Below the pieces are notes generated by a model. That model was given only the letters and a program-made list of their open reading frames with translations, searched no databases and was not told the DNA's origin. A program made the position numbers and the translations under genes. A stretch of 64,000 nt of DNA from Rhizobium sp. WSM4643 (GTDB taxonomy: Bacteria > Pseudomonadota > Alphaproteobacteria > Rhizobiales > Rhizobiaceae), in contig NZ_CP104043.1 of the NCBI RefSeq assembly GCF_025152745.1, positions 343,297 to 407,296 on the forward strand. The letters are read 5' to 3'. Below, piece by piece: positions 9,054-16,518 of this stretch (position 1 is the stretch's first letter; every line of letters begins with the position of its first letter).

Positions 9054-10006
9054 ACTGGAAGCTCATCGCGGCCGTCATCGTCGGGCTCATCACCGGCGTT
9101 CTGCTCTACTTCTGGACCGAGAGCGTCAAGAACGAGCAGGTGGCCTATGCCTTCATGCGGCTCCAGCCCGACAGGAAGGTGACGCGAGGTCAGGCGATCA
9201 CGCCCGACATGCTCGCCGAACCGGTGATGCTGCCGGAAAGCTTCGGGGCGCTCGCCAAGCTCGCGGTTCCCGCGGCCAGCGCCTATCAGGAATGGTTGAA
9301 GGACAGGACGGCCGCCGCCGACATTCCGGCCGGCTCGGTGCTGCTCTTCCAGTATTTCGACGATAACGACGGCGGACGCCTGACGACGATGATCGCACCC
9401 GGCAAGCGGGCACTGACCCTTCCCGTCAACGCCGCCTCGGCAGTCGGCCATTTCGTCGAGCCGGGCAGCTATGTCGATATCCTCGGCACGGTCGACGAAC
9501 CGGTCGAGCCCGTGGCGCCGGCCGCAGCAGCCCAGCCGGGAGCCCCTGGCCAGCCCGCTCCCGTGCCAGGTCAGCCCACCGTTCCTGGCCAGGCGCCGGC
9601 CGTAGCCGGACAGCCGCAGGCTCCAGCCCAGCCGCAGTCACCGGTCGAGCAGATGCTGAAGAACTATCTCACCCAGTATCCGGGCGCCGACGAGAACGAT
9701 GTCAACGCTTACCGCAAACAGGCGCAGGACTATAAACTCGGCATCAGCTCGCGCACCCGCGTCGTCACCCGCACCTTCCTGCAGAATGTCAAAGTGCTGG
9801 CCGTCGGCGCGGCGACGACGGCGGAGGGTGCAGTCACCAAGGCCAACAGCACTTACAACAATGTGACCGTCGAAGTGACGCCGTCGGAAGCCGAAATGCT
9901 GATCTTTGCGATGGGCCAGTCGAACGGCAGCCTCAATCTCGTGCTGCGCAATCCGGCCGACAATACCGTCGAGGACCTGCCGAGCATCAACTGGACGCGG
10001 ATGTGA
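9050..10006 (+). CDS. cpaB: Flp pilus assembly protein CpaB/RcpC
   Basis: 318-residue periplasmic protein anchored by one N-terminal membrane segment (IAAVIVGLITGVLLYFW). A SAF-like domain follows (KVTRGQAITPDML then IPAGSVLL), and the CpaB core segment PGKRALTLPVN-VGHFVEPGSYVDIL is clear. Between residues about 155 and 200 there is an inserted Pro/Gln/Ala-rich linker, longer than usual. CpaB proteins help assemble the outer-membrane channel of Tad systems, which makes the lack of a nearby secretin gene notable. The ATG overlaps the previous stop. Confidence 0.87.
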   Translation: MNWKLIAAVIVGLITGVLLYFWTESVKNEQVAYAFMRLQPDRKVTRGQAITPDMLAEPVMLPESFGALAKLAVPAASAYQEWLKDRTAAADIPAGSVLLFQYFDDNDGGRLTTMIAPGKRALTLPVNAASAVGHFVEPGSYVDILGTVDEPVEPVAPAAAAQPGAPGQPAPVPGQPTVPGQAPAVAGQPQAPAQPQSPVEQMLKNYLTQYPGADENDVNAYRKQAQDYKLGISSRTRVVTRTFLQNVKVLAVGAATTAEGAVTKANSTYNNVTVEVTPSEAEMLIFAMGQSNGSLNLVLRNPADNTVEDLPSINWTRM

Positions 10007-10026
10007 CCGTCGCGGGGGAATGAGCC

Positions 10027-11925
10027 ATGCTGTTGAAGATTTCCTATGAGGACGGCAGCGGCCGGGAGGTGATCCCGCTCTCGGCGAACGAGACCTATTT
10101 CGTCGGCGAAAGCAGCACGCTGACGTTGCCCGCTGGCGCGGGCGTCGTGCGGCTGCGCGGCAGCCATGTCTCTTCGCCGCAATTCGTGCTGCGGAAATCG
10201 GGCCAGGGCTGGTCGGTGCAGCATCACGGCCGCAACCCGACGCGCGTCGACGATCAGCCGCTTCGAGCCGGCACGCCGGTTGCGGTTTCGGCCGGCATGT
10301 CGATCTGGGTGCCGAACGTCACGATCGAGCTCGTCGAGCCGGCCGCCGCCCCCGTAGCGGTCACGCAGTTTCCCGATCAGGAACGCGTGCTCGCCTTGCA
10401 GATGGAAATTCACGAGCGCCTGCTGAAGGACACGCAGTATGACCGGCTGGTAAAATCCTCCGATTTCGGCCGCGAGGAGACGCGCACCCGTATCCGTGAG
10501 CGTCTCGACATGTTCATCAAGGAGGCGCTCGACGGCGCGCCGCAGGATCTCGTCATCCTCGTCATCAAGAACGCCGTCTATCGGTGGCTGGCAAAACGCA
10601 TCGCCCGGACGGGGCGGCGTGACGCCTCGTCGAATGCCGCAAGCCTCTCGCGTGAGGAGCAGGACAATCGCCGCCTGTTCGATGTCGGCAAGGCGCTGAT
10701 TTCGGCCCTGCAGCTCAAGCTGAACTTCGAATCCACCCGCTCGGACTTCGCCCAGCTCGACACGCGGTTCAGCGCCGCTTTCCAGTCCCGGCAGGCTCTA
10801 TTCAACGCCGGCGACCGCTACGAGATCGCCCATATGCACCTGCGCTCCAATATCGAGGAGCTGATGTATCGCTGGGGGACGATCTCCGAACTGATGGATC
10901 TCGATGTCATCTCGGAAATCATGGTGACGCGCTACGACGAGATCTACGTCGAGAAATTCGGCCTGCTGGAGCGCTACCCCTTCGCCTTCGCCAACGAGCG
11001 GCAGTTGATGAAGGTGATCGAGCGCATCGCCGTCGATTCCAACCGCTCGATCAACGAAAGCGAGGCGATGGCCGACTTCCGCATGCCGGACGGCTCGCGC
11101 GTCAACGCCGTCATTCCGCCGCTGGCGGTCAAGGGCGCTTGCCTGACCATCCGCAAGTTCGGCGGCAAGTCGCGGCTCGATATCAGCAAGCTGGTGACCG
11201 CCGGCGCGCTCAGCGAGCCGATGCGTGCCTTCCTCGAGGCAGCCGTCCGCTCGCGCAAGAACATCGTCGTCTCAGGCGGCACAGGCTCCGGCAAGACGAC
11301 GCTCTTGAACAGCCTGTCTCAGTTCATCCCGGTCGGCGAGCGCGTCGTTGCCGTCGAGGACACGTCGGAACTGCAGCTCGATGGGATCCACGTCGTCTAT
11401 CTGCAATCGCGGCCGAAGACGGCGGAGTCCGAGACCAGCGTCACCATCCGCGACCTCGTGCGAAACGCGCTGCGCATGCGTCCCGACCGCATCATCGTCG
11501 GCGAGTGCCGTGGTGCGGAGGCGATCGACATGCTGCAGGCGATGAACACCGGCCATGCCGGCTCGATGACAACGGCGCATGCCAACACACCGCAGGACAT
11601 GATGACCCGCCTGGAAGTGATGGTGCTGCAGGGGCAGAGCTCGCTGCCTGTCATGGCGATCCGCCAGCAGATCGTTGCCGCCGTCGAGCTCGTCGTGCAG
11701 CTCAACCGCCTGGCGAACGGCCGGCGCGCCGTCACCGAGATATCGGAGGTAATCGGCATCGATCCGGATACCGGCCTCATCATTGTCGAGCCGATCTTCA
11801 ATCTCGTCGGCCGCGCCGGCGGCCAAGCCGTGCATGCCTTCACCGGCTACCTGCCGAGCTTCGTCGCCGAGCTCGTCGAGTTCAACGACGACGGCGAGAT
11901 CGAAAAACTGGACATGTTCGTCTAG
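10027..11925 (+). CDS. FHA domain-TadA/CpaF secretion ATPase fusion
   Basis: 632 residues. The first ~105 residues are an FHA-like beta domain (YFVGESSTLTL, RLRGSHVSSPQFVL, then NPTRVDDQPL), a phosphothreonine-peptide binding fold. From about residue 120 it is a full CpaF/TadA ATPase with SEIMVTRYDEIYVEKFG, Walker A SGGTGSGKTT, RIIVGECRGAEAID and GHAGSMTTAHANTP. TadA proteins usually lack an FHA domain, so this fusion and the FHA protein at the cluster end hint that phosphorylation regulates the machine. It powers pilus assembly or secretion together with TadB/TadC downstream. The ATG follows a GGGGGAATGAG site. Confidence 0.88.
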   Translation: MLLKISYEDGSGREVIPLSANETYFVGESSTLTLPAGAGVVRLRGSHVSSPQFVLRKSGQGWSVQHHGRNPTRVDDQPLRAGTPVAVSAGMSIWVPNVTIELVEPAAAPVAVTQFPDQERVLALQMEIHERLLKDTQYDRLVKSSDFGREETRTRIRERLDMFIKEALDGAPQDLVILVIKNAVYRWLAKRIARTGRRDASSNAASLSREEQDNRRLFDVGKALISALQLKLNFESTRSDFAQLDTRFSAAFQSRQALFNAGDRYEIAHMHLRSNIEELMYRWGTISELMDLDVISEIMVTRYDEIYVEKFGLLERYPFAFANERQLMKVIERIAVDSNRSINESEAMADFRMPDGSRVNAVIPPLAVKGACLTIRKFGGKSRLDISKLVTAGALSEPMRAFLEAAVRSRKNIVVSGGTGSGKTTLLNSLSQFIPVGERVVAVEDTSELQLDGIHVVYLQSRPKTAESETSVTIRDLVRNALRMRPDRIIVGECRGAEAIDMLQAMNTGHAGSMTTAHANTPQDMMTRLEVMVLQGQSSLPVMAIRQQIVAAVELVVQLNRLANGRRAVTEISEVIGIDPDTGLIIVEPIFNLVGRAGGQAVHAFTGYLPSFVAELVEFNDDGEIEKLDMFV

Positions 11926-11926
11926 T

Positions 11927-12006
11927 GCGGTTCCAGAACCGCTCTAGGCTTTTGTTTTTACGCAATTCAGGACGGAAACCGCTTCGCACTTTTCCTGGAA
12001 TTGCTC
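11927..12006. repeat. Palindromic intergenic repeat of Rhizobium type
   Basis: Short palindromic element between the FHA-TadA and tadB genes. It holds a perfect GCGGTTC-CA-GAACCGC inverted repeat (11927-11942), then a second stem between GCAATTC (11963) and GGAATTGC (about 12004). The inner text (ACGGAAACCGCTTCGCAC) is of the type scattered between genes in rhizobial genomes. It may act as an mRNA stem-loop within the operon. Confidence 0.6.
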
Positions 12007-12019
12007 TGAGGGGGAAGCC

Positions 12020-12883
12020 ATGGATATCAGCATTCTGCAGATTTTTACGGTCGCCCTCGGCGCGGTCACAGTGGGACTGCTCGTCTGGGGCGCGCCGGTG
12101 CGCTGGCCGGCGCCGTTGCTGCGCGCCACCGAACGTGACATTGCGCTCGCCAGCGAGGCAGCACAGGTCTTCGGGCGCGATGCCGTTCCGCCCTATACGA
12201 TGATCCTCGCCTACGGCATCACGGCGATCGTCGTCTTCGTGGTGATCTCACTGATCTTCGGGCCGATCTTCGGTTTCATCGTCGCAATTCCCGTCGCGAT
12301 CTTCCTCCCCAAGGGCGTGATCCGATATTTTCTGCAGCGTCGCTGGCTGCAGATCGAATCGCAGCTTCCCTACGCCGTCGACCAGATCGTCTCGGCGGTG
12401 CGCACCGGCAAGCCGCTCGCCATCGCCGTCAATGCGGTGGCCGATACCGGCCAGATGCCGGCCTCGCGCGAGTTCGAGCGGATCGCCCGCGAACAGAAGC
12501 TCGGCATCGGCCTGGTCGAGGCGCTCGACCGCCACGGCCGCAACGTGCCGAGCCTGCATTTCAAGATGGTCGATGCGGCCCTCGGCCTCTTTGCCCGCCA
12601 AGGCGGCGACATTTCCGAACCGCTGACCGAAATGTCGAAATCATTCAAGGAAATCTGGAAGCTCGATCAGAAGATCACGACCTCGTCGTCGCAGGCGCGG
12701 ATGAATTTCCGCGTCGTCAACGGCGGTGCGCTGTTCATGATCCTGATGATCTTCTTCGGCCAGCCTGAACTGATCGACAAGGTGTTCGGCAACGCCATCG
12801 GCATCGTCATCGCGATCGTCGGCGCCATTCTCTATGCCACCGGTTTCTTCTGGATGCGCTCGATGATGAAGGTGTCGGTATGA
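12020..12883 (+). CDS. TadB-like inner membrane platform protein
   Basis: 287-residue type II secretion F-domain protein. Membrane segments lie near residues 8-27, 55-95 and at the C-terminus (about 235-285). The central cytosolic part contains LPYAVDQIVSAVRTGKPL and SREFERIAREQKLG, typical of TadB. The ATG has a GAGGGGGAAG site. It pairs with TadC, with which it overlaps by ATGA, to form the platform on which the ATPase acts. Confidence 0.85.
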   Translation: MDISILQIFTVALGAVTVGLLVWGAPVRWPAPLLRATERDIALASEAAQVFGRDAVPPYTMILAYGITAIVVFVVISLIFGPIFGFIVAIPVAIFLPKGVIRYFLQRRWLQIESQLPYAVDQIVSAVRTGKPLAIAVNAVADTGQMPASREFERIAREQKLGIGLVEALDRHGRNVPSLHFKMVDAALGLFARQGGDISEPLTEMSKSFKEIWKLDQKITTSSSQARMNFRVVNGGALFMILMIFFGQPELIDKVFGNAIGIVIAIVGAILYATGFFWMRSMMKVSV

Positions 12884-13785
12884 TATCTCAGATACCCCTC
12901 GCCCCGATTGCCGTCGTCTTTGCCGGGATCACCGCTGCGCTGTTCGTCTGGTGGATCGGCGATCTGCTCGGCAGCATTCACGTGGTGCGCCGGTCCGCCG
13001 GCGGCGATGGCCCGCCACCCAATATCGTCGACAGCATCGGCATGCGCACCCCGGTCGAATTCGTGCTGACGCATTTCGAGCCGCTCCTGGCCGATTACGG
13101 CGCGCAACTCGAGCAGAAGCTGATCTATGCCGGTCGGCCGTTCGGCGGCGTCACGGGGCGGGAATATATCGCGCTTCTCGTGGTCTTAAGCCTCTTCGGT
13201 TTCGTCGTGCTCGGCCTGCTGTTCGGCATCGCCAGCGGCAGCGTGATCGGCGGGCTGGTGGCCGGGCTGATCCTCGGCCTGATCCCCGCCATCTATTTCT
13301 GGGTCGTCGCCGACGACAAGGCGCAGGACCGCAAGGAACGCATTTCGCGCGAATTCCCCTACTTCCTCGATCTCGTCGTCATGACGCAGCAGGCGCAGGC
13401 GACCTTGCCAGAAAGCCTGAGGCTCTATGCCGAGGCCGCACCCGGCACCGTCATGAGCGAGGAAATCGAACAGACGCTGAAGGACGTGGCGCTCGGCACC
13501 GGCATGATCGAGGCGTTGCAGCGGCTGGAGCGCCGCATGACCGCCGAGGAGGTCATCCGCGTCATCCGCGCCGTGATCCAGGGCGAAGTCGAGGGCAGCA
13601 ACCGTGTCGAGCTGTTGCGCGAACATGCGCGCGACCTGCGCTTCCGCCGCTGGGAAAAGGCCGACAGGGCCAGTGAAAAGCTGAAGGCCAAGATCGTCAT
13701 GCCGGCGATGATGATCGTCGTGTCGATCCTGCTTCTGGTGCTGGCGCCTGCAATTGTCGAGATGATGTCGAGTGGGATGTTCTGA
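12880..13785 (+). CDS. TadC-like inner membrane platform protein
   Basis: 301-residue type II secretion F-domain protein with membrane segments near residues 9-27, 90-145 and 275-297. The conserved TadC stretches are readable: SREFPYFLDLVVMTQQAQ and RAVIQGEVEGSNRVELLREH. It overlaps tadB by 4 bases (ATGA) and is followed after 2 bases by an FHA gene, so all belong to one operon. It is the second half of the TadB/TadC membrane platform. Confidence 0.86.
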   Translation: MISQIPLAPIAVVFAGITAALFVWWIGDLLGSIHVVRRSAGGDGPPPNIVDSIGMRTPVEFVLTHFEPLLADYGAQLEQKLIYAGRPFGGVTGREYIALLVVLSLFGFVVLGLLFGIASGSVIGGLVAGLILGLIPAIYFWVVADDKAQDRKERISREFPYFLDLVVMTQQAQATLPESLRLYAEAAPGTVMSEEIEQTLKDVALGTGMIEALQRLERRMTAEEVIRVIRAVIQGEVEGSNRVELLREHARDLRFRRWEKADRASEKLKAKIVMPAMMIVVSILLLVLAPAIVEMMSSGMF

Positions 13786-13787
13786 TC

Positions 13788-14666
13788 ATGGCCTTTTTTT
13801 CCTTCTTTCGCGGAAACAAACCAAGCCTTCTGCAGACCGGTCCCGGCGGCCAGAGCCGCAGCCATGTGCTCGACCGGCCGGAAATGTCGATCGGCCGGGC
13901 GGCTAATGCCGATATCGTCGTCGACGATCCGTTTCTGGGGCCGATCCATGCGCGTATCGAGCGGCAGAGCGATGGCGGCTTCATCATTCGCCGCATGGGG
14001 CTGAACCCGATCATGCTGCGCGGCGAAGCGCTGTTGCAGACGGCCTCGCTGAAATCAGGCGACAGCTTCCGTCTCGGCAAGGACGTCGAATTCCAATTCG
14101 TCGTCAAGGCCGCCGCCAAGGAAGCACCGAAGAAGCAGACCTCCAAGGCAAGTGATGGCAGGCCGAAAAAATCGCTCCTCAAACAGCCGGCCTTCCTGGC
14201 CGGCATGGGGGTCGTCTATCTCGCCATCGTCGGCATCATCGGCTACGTGATCCTGTCCGGCGGCAGCAGCGCGGAAACTGGCCCGACGGCCGAGCGCATC
14301 AATGCCGAAGCGGCCCGCATTCCGACATGCATCAAGAATGCCCGCCGCATGCGTGAGGTTTCCGAGCAAAGTTTCAACGGGGCCGTCGGCGGCCGCGTCG
14401 GTAGGGACGGCGAGGCAACCTATGCCGCCCTTTCGCTGGCAGCCGAACCGTCTGACGACGCCGCGCTGGCAAAGGCCGCCCAGCCGATCGTCGAGGCTTA
14501 CAAACGCACCGCCCTTGCAGCCCTTGCCTCGGAAAACCGCGGCAACAACACGCTGGCGCAGAGCCTCTACCAGCAGACCTACGATCTCGTCCCCGACATC
14601 AACTGCTCGGCGGCGCGCTTCGCGCTGCAGCGGCGGGCTGCGGTGAAGCCGGTCGCTAGACGGTGA
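13788..14666 (+). CDS. FHA-domain membrane protein of the Tad cluster
   Basis: 292-residue protein with an N-terminal FHA domain, about residues 25-105 (SIGRAANADIVVDDPFLG, then HARIERQSDGGFIIRRMGLNP). A basic linker and one membrane segment (VVYLAIVGIIGYVIL, about 142-160) follow, then a periplasmic C-terminal part with two conserved-looking Cys. The FHA end is cytosolic and could read phosphothreonine marks near the ATPase. Start ATG lies 2 bases after the tadC stop. It is the second FHA protein of the cluster and closes the operon. No kinase gene is inside the cluster itself. Confidence 0.78.
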   Translation: MAFFSFFRGNKPSLLQTGPGGQSRSHVLDRPEMSIGRAANADIVVDDPFLGPIHARIERQSDGGFIIRRMGLNPIMLRGEALLQTASLKSGDSFRLGKDVEFQFVVKAAAKEAPKKQTSKASDGRPKKSLLKQPAFLAGMGVVYLAIVGIIGYVILSGGSSAETGPTAERINAEAARIPTCIKNARRMREVSEQSFNGAVGGRVGRDGEATYAALSLAAEPSDDAALAKAAQPIVEAYKRTALAALASENRGNNTLAQSLYQQTYDLVPDINCSAARFALQRRAAVKPVARR

Positions 14667-14757
14667 TTGCCAGTCCTGCCACCGCTGCGCGATGACCCTT
14701 ATCGCAAGGTCGGAGCCAACCGTGTGTCTAGACTGTCGAAGAAAATTGGAGCCGCCG

Positions 14758-14817
14758 ATGGATGAACCACTGTTCAAACGCCTGGACATCAGCTCGGATG
14801 ACGACTGGTCACTCTGA
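14758..14817 (+). other. Possible 19-codon gene remnant
   Basis: Short frame starting MDEPLFKRLD and ending DDDWSL, with a GGAG site 8 bases before the ATG. It runs into the 3' end of the oppositely oriented VOC gene, overlapping it by 29 bases. It could be the 5' end of a gene cut off when the VOC gene arrived, or chance. No homologue was recognised. Confidence 0.18.
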
Positions 14818-15187
14818 CATAATAGCCGTCAGGATCGACAAGACGAAAATCATGCAGCCCCCAAGGCTGTAGAGCAAGATCGGAGACCGGCCAGCCGCTC
14901 TCTTTTGCCGTGCGATAGACACCCTCAACGTCAGCGACCTTCAAGACGATCTCGACGCCGAGGCCAGCTCTCTGGCCGGTATCGATCCGTAGCGGATGAT
15001 CGGTCGAAAGGACGCTACGCGAATTGATCGCGATCACCGCGTCACCGTTTTTCAACATCGTGTATTCGGTGCCTGGCGAGCCCTGGACTTCAAAGCCCAG
15101 AACCCGCCGATAGAAATCAAGCGATTTTTCAGGGCTCTCGACAAATAACTCCAGACTCAGATGCAACTGGTGCCTCCCTTTTTGCAT
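14789..15187 (-). CDS. VOC/glyoxalase superfamily protein
   Basis: 132-residue protein of the vicinal oxygen chelate fold. Paired beta-alpha-beta modules are visible: LHLSLELFVESPEKSLDFY and the closing HDFRLVDPDGYYVRV, the usual metal-ligand region of glyoxalase/dioxygenase-like proteins. The substrate cannot be told. It stands alone on the minus strand between two plus-strand genes. The start ATG was chosen as the first in frame giving a full domain. Confidence 0.72.
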   Translation of the reverse strand: MQKGRHQLHLSLELFVESPEKSLDFYRRVLGFEVQGSPGTEYTMLKNGDAVIAINSRSVLSTDHPLRIDTGQRAGLGVEIVLKVADVEGVYRTAKESGWPVSDLALQPWGLHDFRLVDPDGYYVRVTSRHPS

Positions 15188-15513
15188 AGAATGAATGCTG
15201 TTGCCAGAAGGGGCAGACGAGCTTGATGCTGGCGCGCTTCATTTGGAGAGGTACTTGTTCAAGAATGCTCAACGCGGTCAAAGGTTGTGGGTTCGTGCAG
15301 GCAATCCTGTGTCAGCGAAGCCTTAGCTGCCACCGGCCCTGCCACCGAGACTATGTTTGCCATCCGCCTCGCTTTGTGACGGCCTTTTCGCAGCCGGATT
15401 CTGGCCGCGTGTTTGGAACTAATGACGAGCGAGACTGTTTCAGCAGTGACTTTGGCATGGCGCTTACGTTCCCTCCTGGCTGGGTAAGCCTCGATTTTGA
15501 GGAGACTCGCATC
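15188..15513. promoter_or_regulatory. Intergenic region with possible EcfG-type promoter
   Basis: 326 bases without a supported gene; an in-frame extension upstream of the exported protein has no good start. At 15415-15439 there is GGAAC, 16 bases, then TGTT, close to the general stress (EcfG) promoter pattern GGAAC-N16/17-cGTT of alphaproteobacteria. It lies about 75 bases ahead of the ATG at 15514. This is a pattern match by eye only. Confidence 0.3.
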
Positions 15514-15954
15514 ATGAAGATTTCATCCGGATTTCGTTCAGTCGCGGCTGCGGTTATCGCTGCAGCAGCAATCAGCTTTGCCGGCTCCGCGCATGCCGAC
15601 AGCGGCACGATCAACTTCTCAGTCTACAAGGCTGCCTTCTTTGTGGGTGGTTCTGGAGGCGAGGGCACGCTGACCTTCCATGGTCGCCACTATCCCATCT
15701 CTGTCGGCGGCATTTCGGGCGGCCTCGCTTTCGGGGCTTCTAAGACCTATTTTCATGGTGCCGTTCGCCACATTCGCCGCGCCCGGGATGTGACGGGGGT
15801 CTACGGTGCGGCGGGCGGTGGCGGCGCGGTCGGCAAAGGGGCACAGGTAATTGTCATGACCAATGACAAGGGCGCCCAACTCGAGCTCTCAGGCAAGCAG
15901 GTAGGCCTGCAAGTCAACGCCGATCTCAGCGGCATTGCCATCACGGTCAAGTAA
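15514..15954 (+). CDS. Small exported glycine-rich protein, unknown function
   Basis: 146-residue protein with a clean signal peptide (MKISSGFR, then hydrophobic AVIAAAAISFAGS, cut after AHA near residue 27). The mature part is glycine-rich beta-type sequence (GGEGTLTFHGRHYPISVGG, GVYGAAGGGGAVGKG) and recalls small periplasmic proteins of the DUF1134/EipA kind, though I cannot confirm that. The ATG follows GAGGAGAC. A stress-type promoter may lie upstream. Confidence 0.6.
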   Translation: MKISSGFRSVAAAVIAAAAISFAGSAHADSGTINFSVYKAAFFVGGSGGEGTLTFHGRHYPISVGGISGGLAFGASKTYFHGAVRHIRRARDVTGVYGAAGGGGAVGKGAQVIVMTNDKGAQLELSGKQVGLQVNADLSGIAITVK

Positions 15955-16037
15955 GGGCCGTCGTTCCTTCACGCCGAGCCCAAGACTGCTCCTGGCGCAA
16001 ATGTAACGTCGATAGGCGGGTACCCTGGGAACAAGGC

Positions 16038-16349
16038 CTATGTTGGCATCATTGGGGGAAGGTCCGGTCGTCGCTCTCCAATTCCCTGCCGGACGAGCGA
16101 TAGAGTAGCGATACCGGCCTCGTCGGCCGCACGCAGAAGCGCTTCCCGGAATTGTTCCGGGGCAATCTTCCCGCTCAATGCGTCGACGCAGGCTTTGACG
16201 GCAGCCACATATTCCTCGCCGTCATCGCAAGGCCAGTCGTTGATCAGGAGACGCGCCGCGTCGCCCAGCGTCCATACGATCTTGCGAGATGCCGGGCCTC
16301 GCAAGGCAAACCCAACCGGCGTGAATGCTGATGATGTGTTCCAGCACAT
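16038..16349 (-). CDS. DUF982 family protein
   Basis: 103-residue protein with the DUF982 pattern common in rhizobia: GDAARLLINDWPCDDGEEY, then A-C-DALSG and AL-RAADEAGI. The family's function is unknown; rhizobial genomes carry many copies. The start ATG (16349) has GAGG about 9 bases upstream; a longer frame continues into non-coding sequence and is not used. It lies on the same strand as the protease operon but 169 bases beyond its last gene, so probably a separate unit. Confidence 0.7.
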   Translation of the reverse strand: MCWNTSSAFTPVGFALRGPASRKIVWTLGDAARLLINDWPCDDGEEYVAAVKACVDALSGKIAPEQFREALLRAADEAGIATLSLVRQGIGERRPDLPPMMPT

Positions 16350-16518
16350 TGTCCTCGACCCCTCAAGGCACGGATACTGCAGTCCCCAGTTCAATATACG
16401 CGCGTATTTTGAAATTTGGAATTGAAATTTGTCGAATGATGCGGCTTGAACGCGAGCTGCCAAATGAAGCAGAAACGGCGCGCAAAACTTCCCTATTCGG
16501 TCCCATTTTTCGCCGCGC

